A DNA stretch of 38,998 nucleotides, from positions 1 to 38,998 of the forward strand of contig JAISBW010000014.1 in assembly GCA_031265995.1 (NCBI GenBank), written 5' to 3'. The notes beneath the pieces are model-generated. The model ran no database searches, was not told the origin of the DNA, and worked only from the letters and a program-made list of their open reading frames with translations. Shown piece after piece: positions 17,112 through 26,398 of the stretch (positions within the stretch are counted from its first letter, which is position 1; each line of letters begins with the position of its first letter). Source of the stretch: Oscillospiraceae bacterium (lineage in GTDB: Bacteria; Bacillota; Clostridia; Oscillospirales; Acutalibacteraceae). The position numbers were made by a program, and so were the translations under genes.

Positions 17112-19026
17112 AAGTCCTAACAGGTTTAAATTCTCTACCTTTTCCTGAAAAAAATCTGCCGAAAAGCTCACAGAACTCAAGGCGCATAATCTGCATTCCC
17201 ACAAGTAAAGCTTCTAAAACAGTTACAATCAAATTTCCTAAAATTATTACCAAAACAGACAGACTTCCCGACATTTTAGCTAAACTAAATATAACCATCA
17301 TCATACCTGAATGAACAAAAACAAATACCCCGATCCTTACAAAAGATACTGTATTTGTGAAGTAGCTTAAAACAATTTCGAGCAATTCAAAAAAATTGCT
17401 CAAAATATAATCCCCCCAATTAGGTTTTCTAAATTTTCCTTCAAAAAATTCTTCAATTAATTCTTTAAAAAACATAAGCAAAACAGTAAAGACAATTAAA
17501 AACATCGCCAAAGTTTTTTCAAAAACTCCAATTTTTAATGCCGTTGCGCTTAAAAACAAGAAGATAACAGAAACATAAAACAAAATTCCGCATAACCCAT
17601 TATGCGAAAGCAAAGCTTTCGATATTTTTTTTTGTTTGATAAGTTCAACGATATTAAAAATCATAGAAACAATCAACAGGATCGTCCCTAACATAATCGC
17701 TGAATAAATTATAAGCATGGTCGAACCTGATGCCATAACTTCAATAGGTTTCGATTTGAATCCAACTAACTTATAAATAGGATCTAACAAATTTTCAAAT
17801 CCGAAAACTGAACCGAAAATTATACCGAAGAACACAGAAGAAAAACCACAAACTGTCAGAACACCTCCTAATTTCATTTTTTTTCGCTTATCTGCGAACA
17901 AACCTGCTAGAATCAACAAGAAACCTTGTCCGGCGTCAGCAAACATAATTCCGAACAAAATCGTATAAGTAACCGCAACAAACGCAGTAGGATCAATTTC
18001 ACCATAACACGGGAAACCGTAAGTTCCTATAAAAAATTCGAATGGAGAAAATAAACGTCTATTCTTAAGTTTTACTGGGGGATTAAATTCCAAAACATCC
18101 TCACCAGGTTCAATTGAATATTCAACACTTGAAATATTTTTGAGTTCTTTGGTTAATTTTTCAACTTCACAGCGTGGAACCCATCCGGCAAGAATAAAAT
18201 ATCCTTGATGCTCCGCCGCATTAGTTTTAATTTGTTGAAATTTGTTTATTTCCAATAATTTCAAAAAAACCCAAAAGCAAATTTTCTTTTGATGCTCCCA
18301 AAACTTATCGATCCTTTCTTTGGCGTCTAATATTTCCGACTTTATTCTTTCACGTTCATTTTCTAAATTCTCAATCTCTTCCTCTGCATTTCCGCCCGAA
18401 TCAGGAATTTTCGTTTCCTCGAATCTTACTCTATCAAGACTGGGCAGGACTTTGTCAAAAACAGACTCCGGAGCAAATACGGCGCAATAACAATTTTTCT
18501 CGCTTTCGCAAAACTTTAAAAACATTGACTCTTTATCGGAACTATTCAACTTTTCGAATTCAACTTTTGGAATTTTTCCAAATTTAAACCTAACATACTT
18601 GCAAGAATTTAAATCCGAAAGTTTTACTTTTAAATTTTTAAAATAGCGGAGATTTTCCTGAGATTTATTGCAAATTTCCAGTTTAGAATTAAGATCTCCA
18701 ATTTTTTGAATCATTTTTTCAACTTTTTTTGAAAAAAAATCAGAATATTTAGTCATCTGGCGAATGCTCAAGGTATCCTTGCAATCTTGCATAATAAAAG
18801 CTTCATCAAAATTTTTATTTATTTTCCTTGCGGAATCAACCATTTTTTTTATAAGAGAGGTAATGCTATTATCATTTTTAATTGGAGAAAACCCAGAAGT
18901 ATCCTTAAGAAATTTAAAAACACTTTCCGGCTCGAAGACACAGGATCTACCGCACACCTCAACGGTGTTGCCGAGACACCTCACCGTACCTATTATGCTT
19001 AAAAGCACCATTGGAACAACCGACAA
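17086..19026 (-). CDS. ntpI: V-type ATPase subunit I (a-subunit)
   Basis: The membrane stator subunit that forms the proton or sodium half-channels with the K ring. The N-terminal cytoplasmic half (about 1-330) has coiled-coil stretches. The C-terminal half has about seven membrane segments and family blocks such as FGIMFADAGQGFLLILAGL and NTVSFVRIGVFVFVHSGM. Length 646 aa is usual. The family normally ends near REFKPF; here REFKPV is followed by RTLRTRSHRL, translated from a repeat that also supplies the stop. TTG start with GAGG just upstream. Last gene of an apparent operon with the C and G/H subunits. Confidence 0.88.
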   Translation of the reverse strand: MSVVPMVLLSIIGTVRCLGNTVEVCGRSCVFEPESVFKFLKDTSGFSPIKNDNSITSLIKKMVDSARKINKNFDEAFIMQDCKDTLSIRQMTKYSDFFSKKVEKMIQKIGDLNSKLEICNKSQENLRYFKNLKVKLSDLNSCKYVRFKFGKIPKVEFEKLNSSDKESMFLKFCESEKNCYCAVFAPESVFDKVLPSLDRVRFEETKIPDSGGNAEEEIENLENERERIKSEILDAKERIDKFWEHQKKICFWVFLKLLEINKFQQIKTNAAEHQGYFILAGWVPRCEVEKLTKELKNISSVEYSIEPGEDVLEFNPPVKLKNRRLFSPFEFFIGTYGFPCYGEIDPTAFVAVTYTILFGIMFADAGQGFLLILAGLFADKRKKMKLGGVLTVCGFSSVFFGIIFGSVFGFENLLDPIYKLVGFKSKPIEVMASGSTMLIIYSAIMLGTILLIVSMIFNIVELIKQKKISKALLSHNGLCGILFYVSVIFLFLSATALKIGVFEKTLAMFLIVFTVLLMFFKELIEEFFEGKFRKPNWGDYILSNFFELLEIVLSYFTNTVSFVRIGVFVFVHSGMMMVIFSLAKMSGSLSVLVIILGNLIVTVLEALLVGMQIMRLEFCELFGRFFSGKGREFKPVRTLRTRSHRL

Positions 19027-19076
19027 AAGCCTCGCCTCTTTTTAAAACAAATTTTTCAAAGAAACATCAAAAACTG

Positions 19077-20084
19077 CTATTTTATTATCATGGATTCAAA
19101 TTCACTTCTTGGTAACTTATATCTGATGCCTTCGATGATTTTAACTATATTTGAAACCTCGGTCTCTTTTAAAAACATATACGCCATCATTGCCATCGGA
19201 GACGAACTTGAATAAAAAATTTTGCGATGTGCCCATTTATAACGCATTAACTTTGGAATTTTATCAAAATCGCAATCTTCGGAAAATTTAAATTTGAAAA
19301 TCGAACTAATTTTCTTACATACTCTGTCTAAATTCAAATCTTCATAAATGTCAATTAACTCTTTGGTTTTGATATTCCCAAAATCAAAAAAATACAAACG
19401 TACACAGTTCGGTCTTACATTATGAAATTTCCTCAAACGTATTATTCTCACTAAATTTACTAAATCGATATAAGAGTTATAAAATTTCTTTATTTCAATT
19501 GAAAACTTACGTGATATTTTCAGATTTAAGGCAGTATTAATAAGATAAGAATAAAGTGAAATCTCAATTTTATTCATATCTAAATTCTCGCCTTTTCCGT
19601 CTGAAAACATTTTATAATATGCCGAACTTTTTATTAGTTCCAAAAAAGATTGATAATCGCTAACATTCTTAAAACTTTTAAAATCTATCTTGCTTCGCTT
19701 TTCGAAAAAACCAGGAAAGCAACACACATACTTATGAGCATTTCCTGACATAAAAAATACCAAAAATTTTAGAAGACTGGCGACCTCCATTCTGACCATT
19801 ACATACTCAAAAAGCTTTTCCCCCAAAGTAAGATCGTATTTCGCCAAAGCCGCCATTTCATTAAAAAGCTCTCCTCTAAGAAGCGATTCAAGAACCCCTC
19901 TGTGAACGTCCCCCTCGTTTAAATTCATAATAAAACTTGAATAAAGTTTCATACTTTTTAAAATTTGAGAAATTTGATTCACGTCTGAACAAGAGAAAAG
20001 TTCTTCATAATCGCGACTTCTCAATCGTTTTGCATACATCAAGCGAACCTTAGTAAGAAGCGCATTATTAGACAAAAGAGCCAC
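19077..20084 (-). CDS. ntpC: V-type ATPase subunit C (AC39/d type)
   Basis: Central-stalk subunit linking the rotor to the K ring. Recognised by NALLTKVRLMYAKRLRSRDYEEL at the start and by the C-terminal PMAMMAYMFLKETEVSNIVKIIEGIRYKLP block, both typical of the family. I chose GTG at 20084 because GAGGTG lies 6 nt upstream and it gives a normal 335-residue protein. The frame stays open to 20123. The gap to the I-subunit gene is 50 nt, and the G/H-type gene also lies about 50 nt upstream of this start. Confidence 0.85.
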   Translation of the reverse strand: MALLSNNALLTKVRLMYAKRLRSRDYEELFSCSDVNQISQILKSMKLYSSFIMNLNEGDVHRGVLESLLRGELFNEMAALAKYDLTLGEKLFEYVMVRMEVASLLKFLVFFMSGNAHKYVCCFPGFFEKRSKIDFKSFKNVSDYQSFLELIKSSAYYKMFSDGKGENLDMNKIEISLYSYLINTALNLKISRKFSIEIKKFYNSYIDLVNLVRIIRLRKFHNVRPNCVRLYFFDFGNIKTKELIDIYEDLNLDRVCKKISSIFKFKFSEDCDFDKIPKLMRYKWAHRKIFYSSSSPMAMMAYMFLKETEVSNIVKIIEGIRYKLPRSEFESMIIK

Positions 20085-20133
20085 AAGCTTCACCTCGCTA
20101 ATCGCAGAACCTGATAAAACCACATTTATCGTA

Positions 20134-20457
20134 TCAAATACTCATAATCACTTCTTTTACTATTTTTTCTACCAAAGAATCCTTGTTGTCTTCATAATTT
20201 TTCTCAATTTCTTTAATAACAACTTCACAATTTTTATCAATTTCAGAAATTTTACTCTCAGATTTAACTTTTTCGATTTTTTCAATTACTTTTATGTTCA
20301 TACGTGCCTTTTCTAAATATTCAACTCGCTTTCTTGCTAAAAGTTCATCAACCTTCTTGGCCGATTCAACTCTAAGACGTTCGGCACTGTCAAGTATTTC
20401 GCTGGTTTTTCTGTCTGCATCAATAATTTTTTCAATCATACTGCCTATTTTTTCCAC
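20134..20457 (-). CDS. V-type ATPase subunit G/H-like peripheral stalk protein
   Basis: A small (107 aa), almost entirely charged alpha-helical protein with long Glu/Lys/Ala heptads, as expected for the stalk subunit that pairs with subunit E. Its position just before the C and I subunits supports this. I chose GTG at 20457 because GAGGTGG sits 7 nt upstream. An upstream TTG at 20463 is too close to that site. Similarity is weak, as usual for this subunit, so the call rests mainly on context. Confidence 0.65.
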   Translation of the reverse strand: MEKIGSMIEKIIDADRKTSEILDSAERLRVESAKKVDELLARKRVEYLEKARMNIKVIEKIEKVKSESKISEIDKNCEVVIKEIEKNYEDNKDSLVEKIVKEVIMSI

Positions 20458-20499
20458 AGCCAAACCACCTCACAATTACCAGACTTTGCCTTAAAAAAG

Positions 20500-21945
20500 C
20501 TAATAAGTAGCAAGAAATGCGCCTAAAGCTCTAAATAACTCAAATAAATCCAGTTTCGAAATTACTTCAAAAGGCGAATGCATAGAAAGAACAGGAATGC
20601 CGACATCCACGGTATCAATATCCAAATTAGCTACGTATTTCGCTATAGTCCCGCCGCCGCCATTGTCTACTTTACCAAGTTCGCCGACCTGCCATGTGAT
20701 ATCATCCGTTTCAAAAACCATTCTCATATACGATAAAAATTCGGCCGAAGCATCGGAAGCCCCAGCCTTACCTGCAAAACCGGTATATTTTGATAAAACA
20801 ACACCCTTATTAACGTAAGAACTATTAAGAGGGTCAAAATTCTCTGAGTAATTTGGATCAAACGCGGCATTAACATCCGCTGAAACACATTTTGATTTAG
20901 ATAGAACCTGACGATTCTTGACACCGCTGATTTCGGCAAGATCCGCAAGGAAATGCTTTAGAAACGTGGATTTCATACCAGTGTTACCTTCGCTTCCAAT
21001 CTCCTCTTTGTCCACAAAAAAAGCGACAGAAGTAGAGGGTTGGACAATCGTTTCAAACATGGCATACATCGCGGGAAAAGCACAACATCTGTCATCATGT
21101 CCGTACGCACCAATAAAATTACTGTCAAATCCTACATCCCGAGCCTTGAAAGCCGGAACCATCTCAAATTCGGCAAAAACAAAATCATGCTCAGTTATTT
21201 TATACTTTTTATTAAGAATATTTAGAATATTAAGTTTAACAAGCTCTGAACCTTTGTCTGATTTAAAAGGTATTCCGCCGACAAGAATATTTAAATCTTC
21301 ACCGTTTATTGCCTTGTTCATACTTTTATTCATCTGATCATGTGCAAGATGAGGCAAAAGATCAGTCACACAAAAACAAGGTTCGTCCTCGTTTTCGCCA
21401 ATAATTAAATCTAATTCAGAACCTTTTTTAAGAACAATTCTACCATGAAGCGCAAGTGGAATCGCAGTCCATTGATATTTTTTTATTCCGCCGTAATAAT
21501 GGGTTTTAAACAAAGCAAGCTCGTTTTTCTCATAAAGCGGACTGGGTTTCAGATCCAATCTTGGAGAATCCACATGAGAAACAATCAACTTAAACCCATT
21601 TTCAGCACCTTTTTCACCAATAATCGCTAAAGCTATGTTTTTGTCACGACTAACTTTATAGACCTTATCTCCTGGAACATATCTTCTGCTCTTATCAAAC
21701 TTCTTAAAACCCACCTTTTCTGAAATCCTTAAGATCTCACGCACAACTTCGCGCTCAGTTTTGGCTTTATCAATAAATTTCTTATACCTCTCGGCAAATT
21801 TGTTAACCTCGTCTAAAATCTCTTCATTCCTAAGCAACAAAATATTTTTATTATCAAAAAAGAGCTTATCTTTAAGCTTTTTGACAGTTTCTTTGTCGTT
21901 TAAAATAAAATCATCCAAAATAAAACTCCATTTCGAAAATTCCAA
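20500..21945 (-). CDS. M18-family aminopeptidase (aspartyl aminopeptidase type)
   Basis: A zinc aminopeptidase that removes N-terminal (often acidic) residues in the cytoplasm. M18 landmarks are visible: SHVDSPRLDLKPSPLYE (metal His and Asp), AYGHDDRCCAFPAMYAM, DKEEIGSEG (catalytic and metal Glu), a late Asp, and a C-terminal VLSMHSPFEV (metal His). Length 481 aa is right for the clostridial branch. The start is TTG without a clear ribosome-binding site, so the exact N-terminus is uncertain. It precedes the V-ATPase genes by about 40 nt and may share their transcript. Confidence 0.9.
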   Translation of the reverse strand: MEFSKWSFILDDFILNDKETVKKLKDKLFFDNKNILLLRNEEILDEVNKFAERYKKFIDKAKTEREVVREILRISEKVGFKKFDKSRRYVPGDKVYKVSRDKNIALAIIGEKGAENGFKLIVSHVDSPRLDLKPSPLYEKNELALFKTHYYGGIKKYQWTAIPLALHGRIVLKKGSELDLIIGENEDEPCFCVTDLLPHLAHDQMNKSMNKAINGEDLNILVGGIPFKSDKGSELVKLNILNILNKKYKITEHDFVFAEFEMVPAFKARDVGFDSNFIGAYGHDDRCCAFPAMYAMFETIVQPSTSVAFFVDKEEIGSEGNTGMKSTFLKHFLADLAEISGVKNRQVLSKSKCVSADVNAAFDPNYSENFDPLNSSYVNKGVVLSKYTGFAGKAGASDASAEFLSYMRMVFETDDITWQVGELGKVDNGGGGTIAKYVANLDIDTVDVGIPVLSMHSPFEVISKLDLFELFRALGAFLATY

Positions 21946-22074
21946 AAATTGTACCCCGGATTGTATGCCTAAAAAAAAATAAAGTCAAATTTTTAAATTT
22001 GAGAAGTGTTAATTAAAATGTAAATTTGAATTAAATTTTTTACACACAAAGTGAGCCTAATTACATTTAGCAAG

Positions 22075-22240
22075 TAAGAACCTGTATTCAAAAGGGCAAA
22101 TTCCAAATTTTCGAAGAATTATTCTTCAGTAATGATAAAAAAGCGCAATGAATATTTTACGTATTCTTAGCATATTTGACAAAATTTTGAAAAAATTATT
22201 GAGAGTTGGGTATTTTGATTCTTTTAAATACAGGCTCTAA
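22075..22240 (-). repeat. MITE family 1, full copy, with an adjoining family 3 tip
   Basis: Reverse orientation, ends TAAGAACCTGTATTCAAAAG and a slightly decayed TTTAAATACAGGCTCTAA. The last bases run straight into GAACGGGTTCTAA, a family 3 tip fragment ending about 22252. It occupies most of the 21946-22351 gap, together with the rpmH promoter. Confidence 0.88.
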
Positions 22241-22273
22241 GAACGGGTTCTAATTTTTATTGTATTAGATCAT

Positions 22274-22302
22274 TTGACATTAGCAAAAAACAACTATAGA
22301 AT
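22274..22302 (+). promoter_or_regulatory. Promoter of rpmH-rnpA
   Basis: TTGACA (22274-22279), a 17-nt spacer and TAGAAT (22297-22302), 50 nt upstream of the rpmH start. A near-perfect housekeeping promoter, as expected for a ribosomal protein gene. Confidence 0.75.
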
Positions 22303-22351
22303 AGTAGGGTTTTATGTGCTTAGATTGATCTAAAAAATGGTGAGGTTTGCC

Positions 22352-22486
22352 GTGTTTAGAACTTATCATCCCAAAAAAATTCATAAAAAAAGAGAACATG
22401 GTTTTAGAAAGCGTATGTTTACACGTGCTGGGCGTGGAATTTTATCAAATAGAAGGGCTAAAGGAAGAAAGGTTTTGTCGAGGTAA
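22352..22486 (+). CDS. rpmH: 50S ribosomal protein L34
   Basis: A 44-residue basic protein, [20 protein letters not shown] followed by [20 protein letters not shown] and VLSR. It matches the L34 pattern (RTYx[20 protein letters not shown]) along its whole length. GTG start with GAGG 6 nt upstream. Two nucleotides separate it from rnpA, the usual gene pair. Confidence 0.96.
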   Translation: MFRTYHPKKIHKKREHGFRKRMFTRAGRGILSNRRAKGRKVLSR

Positions 22487-22488
22487 TC

Positions 22489-22824
22489 TTGAAAATTGTC
22501 ACCCTCAGACGCAGTAGTGAGTTTAGGCGTGTCTATTCGCGCGGGCGTGTGTTTTCTTCGCCTATTGTTGTTATGTATGCTATAAAAAGTAGAATTAAAG
22601 AGGTAAGAGTGGGAATTTCTGCAAGTAAAAAAGTCGGCAACGCCGTAGTTAGAAATCGTGCACGCAGAGTCATGCGCGAGGCTTGGTTTGAGTTGGTTTC
22701 TAGAATTCCTAAAGGATTTGATTTTGTTCTTTCAGCTCGTGCAAATACGGTGTCTGTAAAAACAAAAGATGTTCAGCGGAAGATTTTTGCTTTTTTGAAA
22801 AAATTCGGATTAAGTGGTTTATAG
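22489..22824 (+). CDS. rnpA: Ribonuclease P protein component
   Basis: Protein cofactor of RNase P, which matures tRNA 5' ends. The family signature is clear: a SSEFRRVYSRGR beginning and the central VGISASKKVGNAVVRNRARRVMREAW (RNR motif). Length 111 aa is normal. TTG start with GAGG 5 nt upstream, overlapping the end of rpmH. Normally yidD, yidC, jag and mnmE follow in Firmicutes; here lepA follows instead. Confidence 0.95.
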   Translation: MKIVTLRRSSEFRRVYSRGRVFSSPIVVMYAIKSRIKEVRVGISASKKVGNAVVRNRARRVMREAWFELVSRIPKGFDFVLSARANTVSVKTKDVQRKIFAFLKKFGLSGL

Positions 22825-22872
22825 ACCATTTGTGTTAATAAAAAGTATTGAATTAATTAGAGGTAAAATTTA

Positions 22873-24699
22873 ATTCATAATTCTGAAGTTTTAGAAAATT
22901 TAAGAAATTTTTGTATCATAGCTCATATAGATCATGGAAAGTCGACTCTTGCCGATAGAATTTTAGAGCTCACACATTCTGTTGAAAAACGCGAGATGTC
23001 TGATCAAATTCTTGATAATATGGAGATTGAAAGGGAGCGCGGTATTACGATAAAGTCCCGTGCGGTTACTGTTTTTTACAATTCCGATGATGGCAGGAAA
23101 TATACATTAAATCTAGTTGACACACCTGGACATGTTGATTTTAATTATGAAGTTTCACGTTCACTTGCGGCATGCGAGGGCGCGATCTTAGTTGTGGATG
23201 CCTCTCAAGGGGTTGAAGCCCAAACGCTTGCGAATTGTCATTTGGCAATTGACGCTGGACTTGAGATTGTTCCTGTGATAAATAAAATAGACCTCCCGAG
23301 TGCCGATCCCGAACGTGTCGCTGCAGAAATTGAAGATATAATCGGCGTATCAGCGCTTGGCGCGCCGCGTATTTCGGCAAAAAAAGGAATTAATATCAAA
23401 GAAGTTTTAGAAAAAATTATAGAAATTATTCCACAGCCAAAAAGAAAAATTGATTCAGCCCTGCGTGCGTTAGTCTTTGACTCTTTTTATGACCCTTATG
23501 TCGGGGTTATAGTTTATGTTCGTATTATAGATGGCATATTAAAACCCGGTGATAAAATACGATTTATGTCCACTAGTACTGAGTTTAATGTTATTGAATG
23601 CGGCATTATGCTGCCTATACGTCGTCAAACAACGGAAAATTTAAAGGCCGGGCAAGTTGGCTATATAATTGCCTCAATTAAAACCATTTCTGAAGCTTGC
23701 GTAGGAGACACCGTAACTCTGGCGGATAATCCTTCGAAAACTGCTTTGCCTGGATATCGAAAAATAAATCCAATGGTATTTTGCGGAATTTATCCTTCGG
23801 ATGGTTCTAAATATAGTCTGCTTAAAGACGCGCTTGAAAAGTTAAGGCTCAATGATGCCGCTTTGACCTTTGAAATTGAAAATTCCGCGGCGTTAGGATT
23901 TGGTTTCAGATGCGGATTTTTAGGTCTTTTGCATACTGAGATTATTTGCGAGCGGCTCGAACGCGAGTATATGCTTGATTTGATAGTGACTGCTCCAGGC
24001 GTCGTTTATGAGGTTAAAAAAATTAATGGGGAAACTTTATTTGTCGATAACCCTTCGAATTATCCAAGCGATGGTCAAATAGAAAAAGTAAGTGAGCCAA
24101 TTGCGAACGCCCACGTTTATGCGCCGTCAGAATTTGTCGGGTGCATAATGGAGCTTTGCCAAAAACGCCGCGGAGAGCTTATAGAGATAAAATATATAAA
24201 TCCTGAGAGAGTTGATATAAATTATAAACTACCGCTAAATGAGATTATTTATGACTTTTTCGATACTTTAAAATCAAAAACTAAGGGCTATGCCTCGTTC
24301 GACTATTCTGTGGAAAACTATAAAGAATCGGATTTAGTAAAATTAGATATTATGATCGCGAGCGAAATAATAGACGCGTTATCAATGATTATTCATAAAA
24401 GCAAAGCATATACAAAAGGGAGGAAAATCACAGAAAAACTAAAAGAGAAAATTTCGCGCCAGCAATTTTCTGTTGCAATTCAAGCGTGCATCGGCGGAAA
24501 GATAATCGCCCGAGAAACCGTCAGCCCATTTAGGAAAGACGTCACTTCAAAGTGCTACGGCGGAGATATTACAAGAAAAAGAAAATTACTCGAAAAACAA
24601 AAGGAAGGAAAGAAGCGGATGCGCAAATTTGGAAGTGTCGAAATCCCGCAAGATACCTTTCTTTCAATTTTGAGGTCGGATTTGTCTGATTCTAATTGA
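22873..24699 (+). CDS. lepA: Elongation factor 4 (LepA) with an ATT start
   Basis: Ribosome-associated translational GTPase. Motifs are [17 protein letters not shown] (G1), the RGITIKS switch, DTPGHVDF (G3), [10 protein letters not shown] (G4), the EF-G-like domains and the LepA-specific C-terminal domain with [20 protein letters not shown]. An in-frame TAA at 22864-22866 is followed by no ATG, GTG or TTG until 22996, which lies after the G1 motif. The best start is ATT at 22873, 8 nt after AGAGGT, giving 608 aa with a normal LepA N-terminus. It follows rnpA by 48 nt. Confidence 0.93.
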   Translation: MHNSEVLENLRNFCIIAHIDHGKSTLADRILELTHSVEKREMSDQILDNMEIERERGITIKSRAVTVFYNSDDGRKYTLNLVDTPGHVDFNYEVSRSLAACEGAILVVDASQGVEAQTLANCHLAIDAGLEIVPVINKIDLPSADPERVAAEIEDIIGVSALGAPRISAKKGINIKEVLEKIIEIIPQPKRKIDSALRALVFDSFYDPYVGVIVYVRIIDGILKPGDKIRFMSTSTEFNVIECGIMLPIRRQTTENLKAGQVGYIIASIKTISEACVGDTVTLADNPSKTALPGYRKINPMVFCGIYPSDGSKYSLLKDALEKLRLNDAALTFEIENSAALGFGFRCGFLGLLHTEIICERLEREYMLDLIVTAPGVVYEVKKINGETLFVDNPSNYPSDGQIEKVSEPIANAHVYAPSEFVGCIMELCQKRRGELIEIKYINPERVDINYKLPLNEIIYDFFDTLKSKTKGYASFDYSVENYKESDLVKLDIMIASEIIDALSMIIHKSKAYTKGRKITEKLKEKISRQQFSVAIQACIGGKIIARETVSPFRKDVTSKCYGGDITRKRKLLEKQKEGKKRMRKFGSVEIPQDTFLSILRSDLSDSN

Positions 24700-24733
24700 A
24701 TTCTGTGAACGCAAAACCATTTTCATCAATTTT

Positions 24734-24775
24734 ATAAGAGCCTGTCTAAGAACCTGTATTCAAATTGAATATGGG
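24734..24775 (+). repeat. Compound tips of MITE families 2 and 1
   Basis: TAAGAGCCTGTC (family 2 tip) is followed directly by TAAGAACCTGTATTCAAATT (family 1 tip), and neither has its interior. It looks like one element inserted in, or deleted against, another. The whole 24700-25488 gap is repeat debris plus the phoU promoter. Confidence 0.6.
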
Positions 24776-24848
24776 TTTTCAATCTCTAAATAACCCCTTT
24801 AATAGCTTCAATAAACGCAATTGTTCTATAATGGAAGATTTTCCAGTT

Positions 24849-25016
24849 TTAGAATCTGTATTCAAAAGGGAAAATTCCAAATTTTTGAAGAATTTTTCTT
24901 CATTAATGATAAAAAAAGCGCAATGAATACTTTATGTATTCTGGGCATTTTTGACAAAATTTTGAAAAAAATTATTGAAAATTGGGTATTTTGATCCTTT
25001 TGAATACGGGTTCTTA
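24849..25016 (-). repeat. MITE family 1, full copy
   Basis: Reverse orientation, about 168 bp, ends TTTAGAATCTGTATTCAAAAG and CTTTTGAATACGGGTTCTTA. The interior is nearly identical to the copy at 16830-16995. Confidence 0.9.
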
Positions 25017-25132
25017 ATCATTTGCGCAGACTTTCTAAAGATTATGAAATTTCAATTTCTTCAGCAAAGAACATAGTAATAATCTCTCATATTCATACGT
25101 TTTTAAAACGTTACTGAATACGGGTTCTAAGT

Positions 25133-25280
25133 ATATCCCAAATTTTGTGTAAAGTCCGAAAACCAGCGTGAGAATATGGCCAAGTGGATTGAAAACATTA
25201 TAAATGAAATGTGATTAAGTAGCTATACATCTTGATTTTGAGTTTAATATATAAACCTTTTTAAAGCCGATTAACTATAT
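25133..25280 (+). pseudogene. IS630-type transposase remnant, C-terminus and right end
   Basis: A reading YPKFCVKSENQRENMAKWIE and then NIINEM ends at TGA 25212-25214. It resembles the YSPxFNPIE...W C-terminal end of IS630 transposases. The region after the stop (TAAGTAGCTATA... to the right end ATAAACCTTTTTAAAGCCGA, near 25251-25280) matches the corresponding part of the 15446-15645 element. The N-terminal part is missing here. Confidence 0.55.
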
Positions 25281-25296
25281 GAGAACAAGTTCTTTC

Positions 25297-25324
25297 TTGC
25301 AATTTAAATTTTATATGTTAGAAT
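25297..25324 (+). promoter_or_regulatory. Putative promoter of phoU
   Basis: TTGCAA (25297-25302), a 16-nt spacer and TAGAAT (25319-25324), 165 nt upstream of the phoU ATG. Moderate match. No obvious Pho box is seen, though I could only look by eye. Confidence 0.35.
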
Positions 25325-25488
25325 AAAAATTGTTGTTTCGTAGATTTTAGTTTTTTTGTCTTTTTTCTTAATTTGGTTATTTCAAACATAAATTATTCCG
25401 GATTTTTGTTTCTGCGCTAGATTGAAAAAGTCAGTATTGATTTGGGTTTTGGCTCTAAAGCGTCAAAAGTTTATTTTTGGTGAGTGCT

Positions 25489-26148
25489 ATGTGTAGAGTA
25501 AAAAGTTTTCTTGAAATTCAGATTCGGAAGATTGAGATCGTCATCGCAGATATGTCTTTAGAAACGGCGAAGTGTTTATCAAAGATTGTTTTAGCACTTA
25601 ATGATATTGATATTGAAATTGCTAAGGAGGTTTTGAGCACCCAAGAAAAACTTAAAAATTTCGACAGTGAAGCCGAAAATAAATATTTGAAAATTATTAC
25701 TCTTCAGCATCCGGTTTTTTACGATTTGCGTTACACAAACGCTTGTTTGAGAATTGTCGGAGACATAGACCGGATCGCAAGCCAGTGTATTGACGTCTGC
25801 GAGATTATTAAAACCGAGACTATAGACAAAGATTTAGATGTTCTAAAGAAAACGGTTGGGATGTTTAAGTTAGTTTTGAAAATGTATGAAAAATCTTTGG
25901 AATCTTTTTTTACCTGTGATTCGGAAAAAGCAAGAAAGGTTTGCGTTTTCGATGATGAAATCGACGCAATGTTTTCGGATATAGTATTTAATATATCATC
26001 ATTTATATCAAATGATCCGAAAAAAGTTGAATCCTGCACTGATTTGATGTTCATTACAAAATATGCGGAGCGAATTGCAGATCATTGCGCAAACATAGCA
26101 GAATGGGTAATCTATATTGATAGTGGTGTGCACTACAACTTAAACTAG
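25489..26148 (+). CDS. phoU: PhoU-like phosphate regulation protein
   Basis: PhoU proteins dampen phosphate uptake through the Pst transporter and PhoR. The 219-residue protein is all-helical. It has two PhoU-type repeats, each with the metal-binding pattern: LRYTNACLRIVGDIDRIASQ in the first half and DLMFITKYAERIADHCANIAEW in the second. I chose ATG at 25489 because GGTGAG lies about 4 nt upstream; a TTG at 25477 is possible. No pst genes are nearby, which is unusual. The stop codon TAG is also the tip of a family 3 repeat. Confidence 0.9.
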   Translation: MCRVKSFLEIQIRKIEIVIADMSLETAKCLSKIVLALNDIDIEIAKEVLSTQEKLKNFDSEAENKYLKIITLQHPVFYDLRYTNACLRIVGDIDRIASQCIDVCEIIKTETIDKDLDVLKKTVGMFKLVLKMYEKSLESFFTCDSEKARKVCVFDDEIDAMFSDIVFNISSFISNDPKKVESCTDLMFITKYAERIADHCANIAEWVIYIDSGVHYNLN

Positions 26149-26178
26149 AAACCCGTTCTCATAAACTATGAAACACCT
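26146..26178 (+). repeat. MITE family 3, tip fragment on the phoU stop codon
   Basis: TAGAAACCCGTTCTCATAAA and on to TATGAAACACC matches the outer end of the family 3 element at 17012-17111. The phoU stop codon is its first three bases. Confidence 0.7.
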
Positions 26179-26243
26179 TTTTTATTGAAGATTGTGCCAC
26201 TTGGCCGGTCGCCAGTGAGGAATTTATTTAATGGAAGAGAAAT

Positions 26244-26398
26244 TATAGTTAGGCGACTTGAAAAAGGTTTGTACATTAAATTCAAAATGAAGAAAAAATC
26301 ACAATGAATACTTTACATATTTTGTGAATTTTTAACAAAATTTTGAAAAAAATTATTGAAGATTAGGTATTTTGATCCTTTTGGAGACAGGTTCTAAA
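26244..26398 (-). repeat. Hybrid of an IS630 end and MITE family 1
   Basis: 26244-26284 is an IS630-type end (TATAGTTAGGCGACTTGAAA, then a ...TACATTAAATTC stretch as at 15446). At about 26285 it switches without a gap into a reverse family 1 copy that starts mid-element (AAAATGAAGAAAAAATCACA) and ends with CTTTTGGAGACAGGTTCTAA. The left half of the family 1 copy is missing. The remainder of 26149-26541 shows nothing else recognisable. Confidence 0.65.

Noticed and set aside
22260-22352. Replication origin next to rpmH
   Set aside because: No dnaA gene and no cluster of DnaA boxes (TTATNCACA) was noticed; the region holds a promoter and repeat ends.
24700-25488. tRNA or small RNA gene in the longest gene-free stretch
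   Set aside because: Only repeat copies, transposase debris and a promoter could be recognised; no cloverleaf or known RNA motif was seen by eye.
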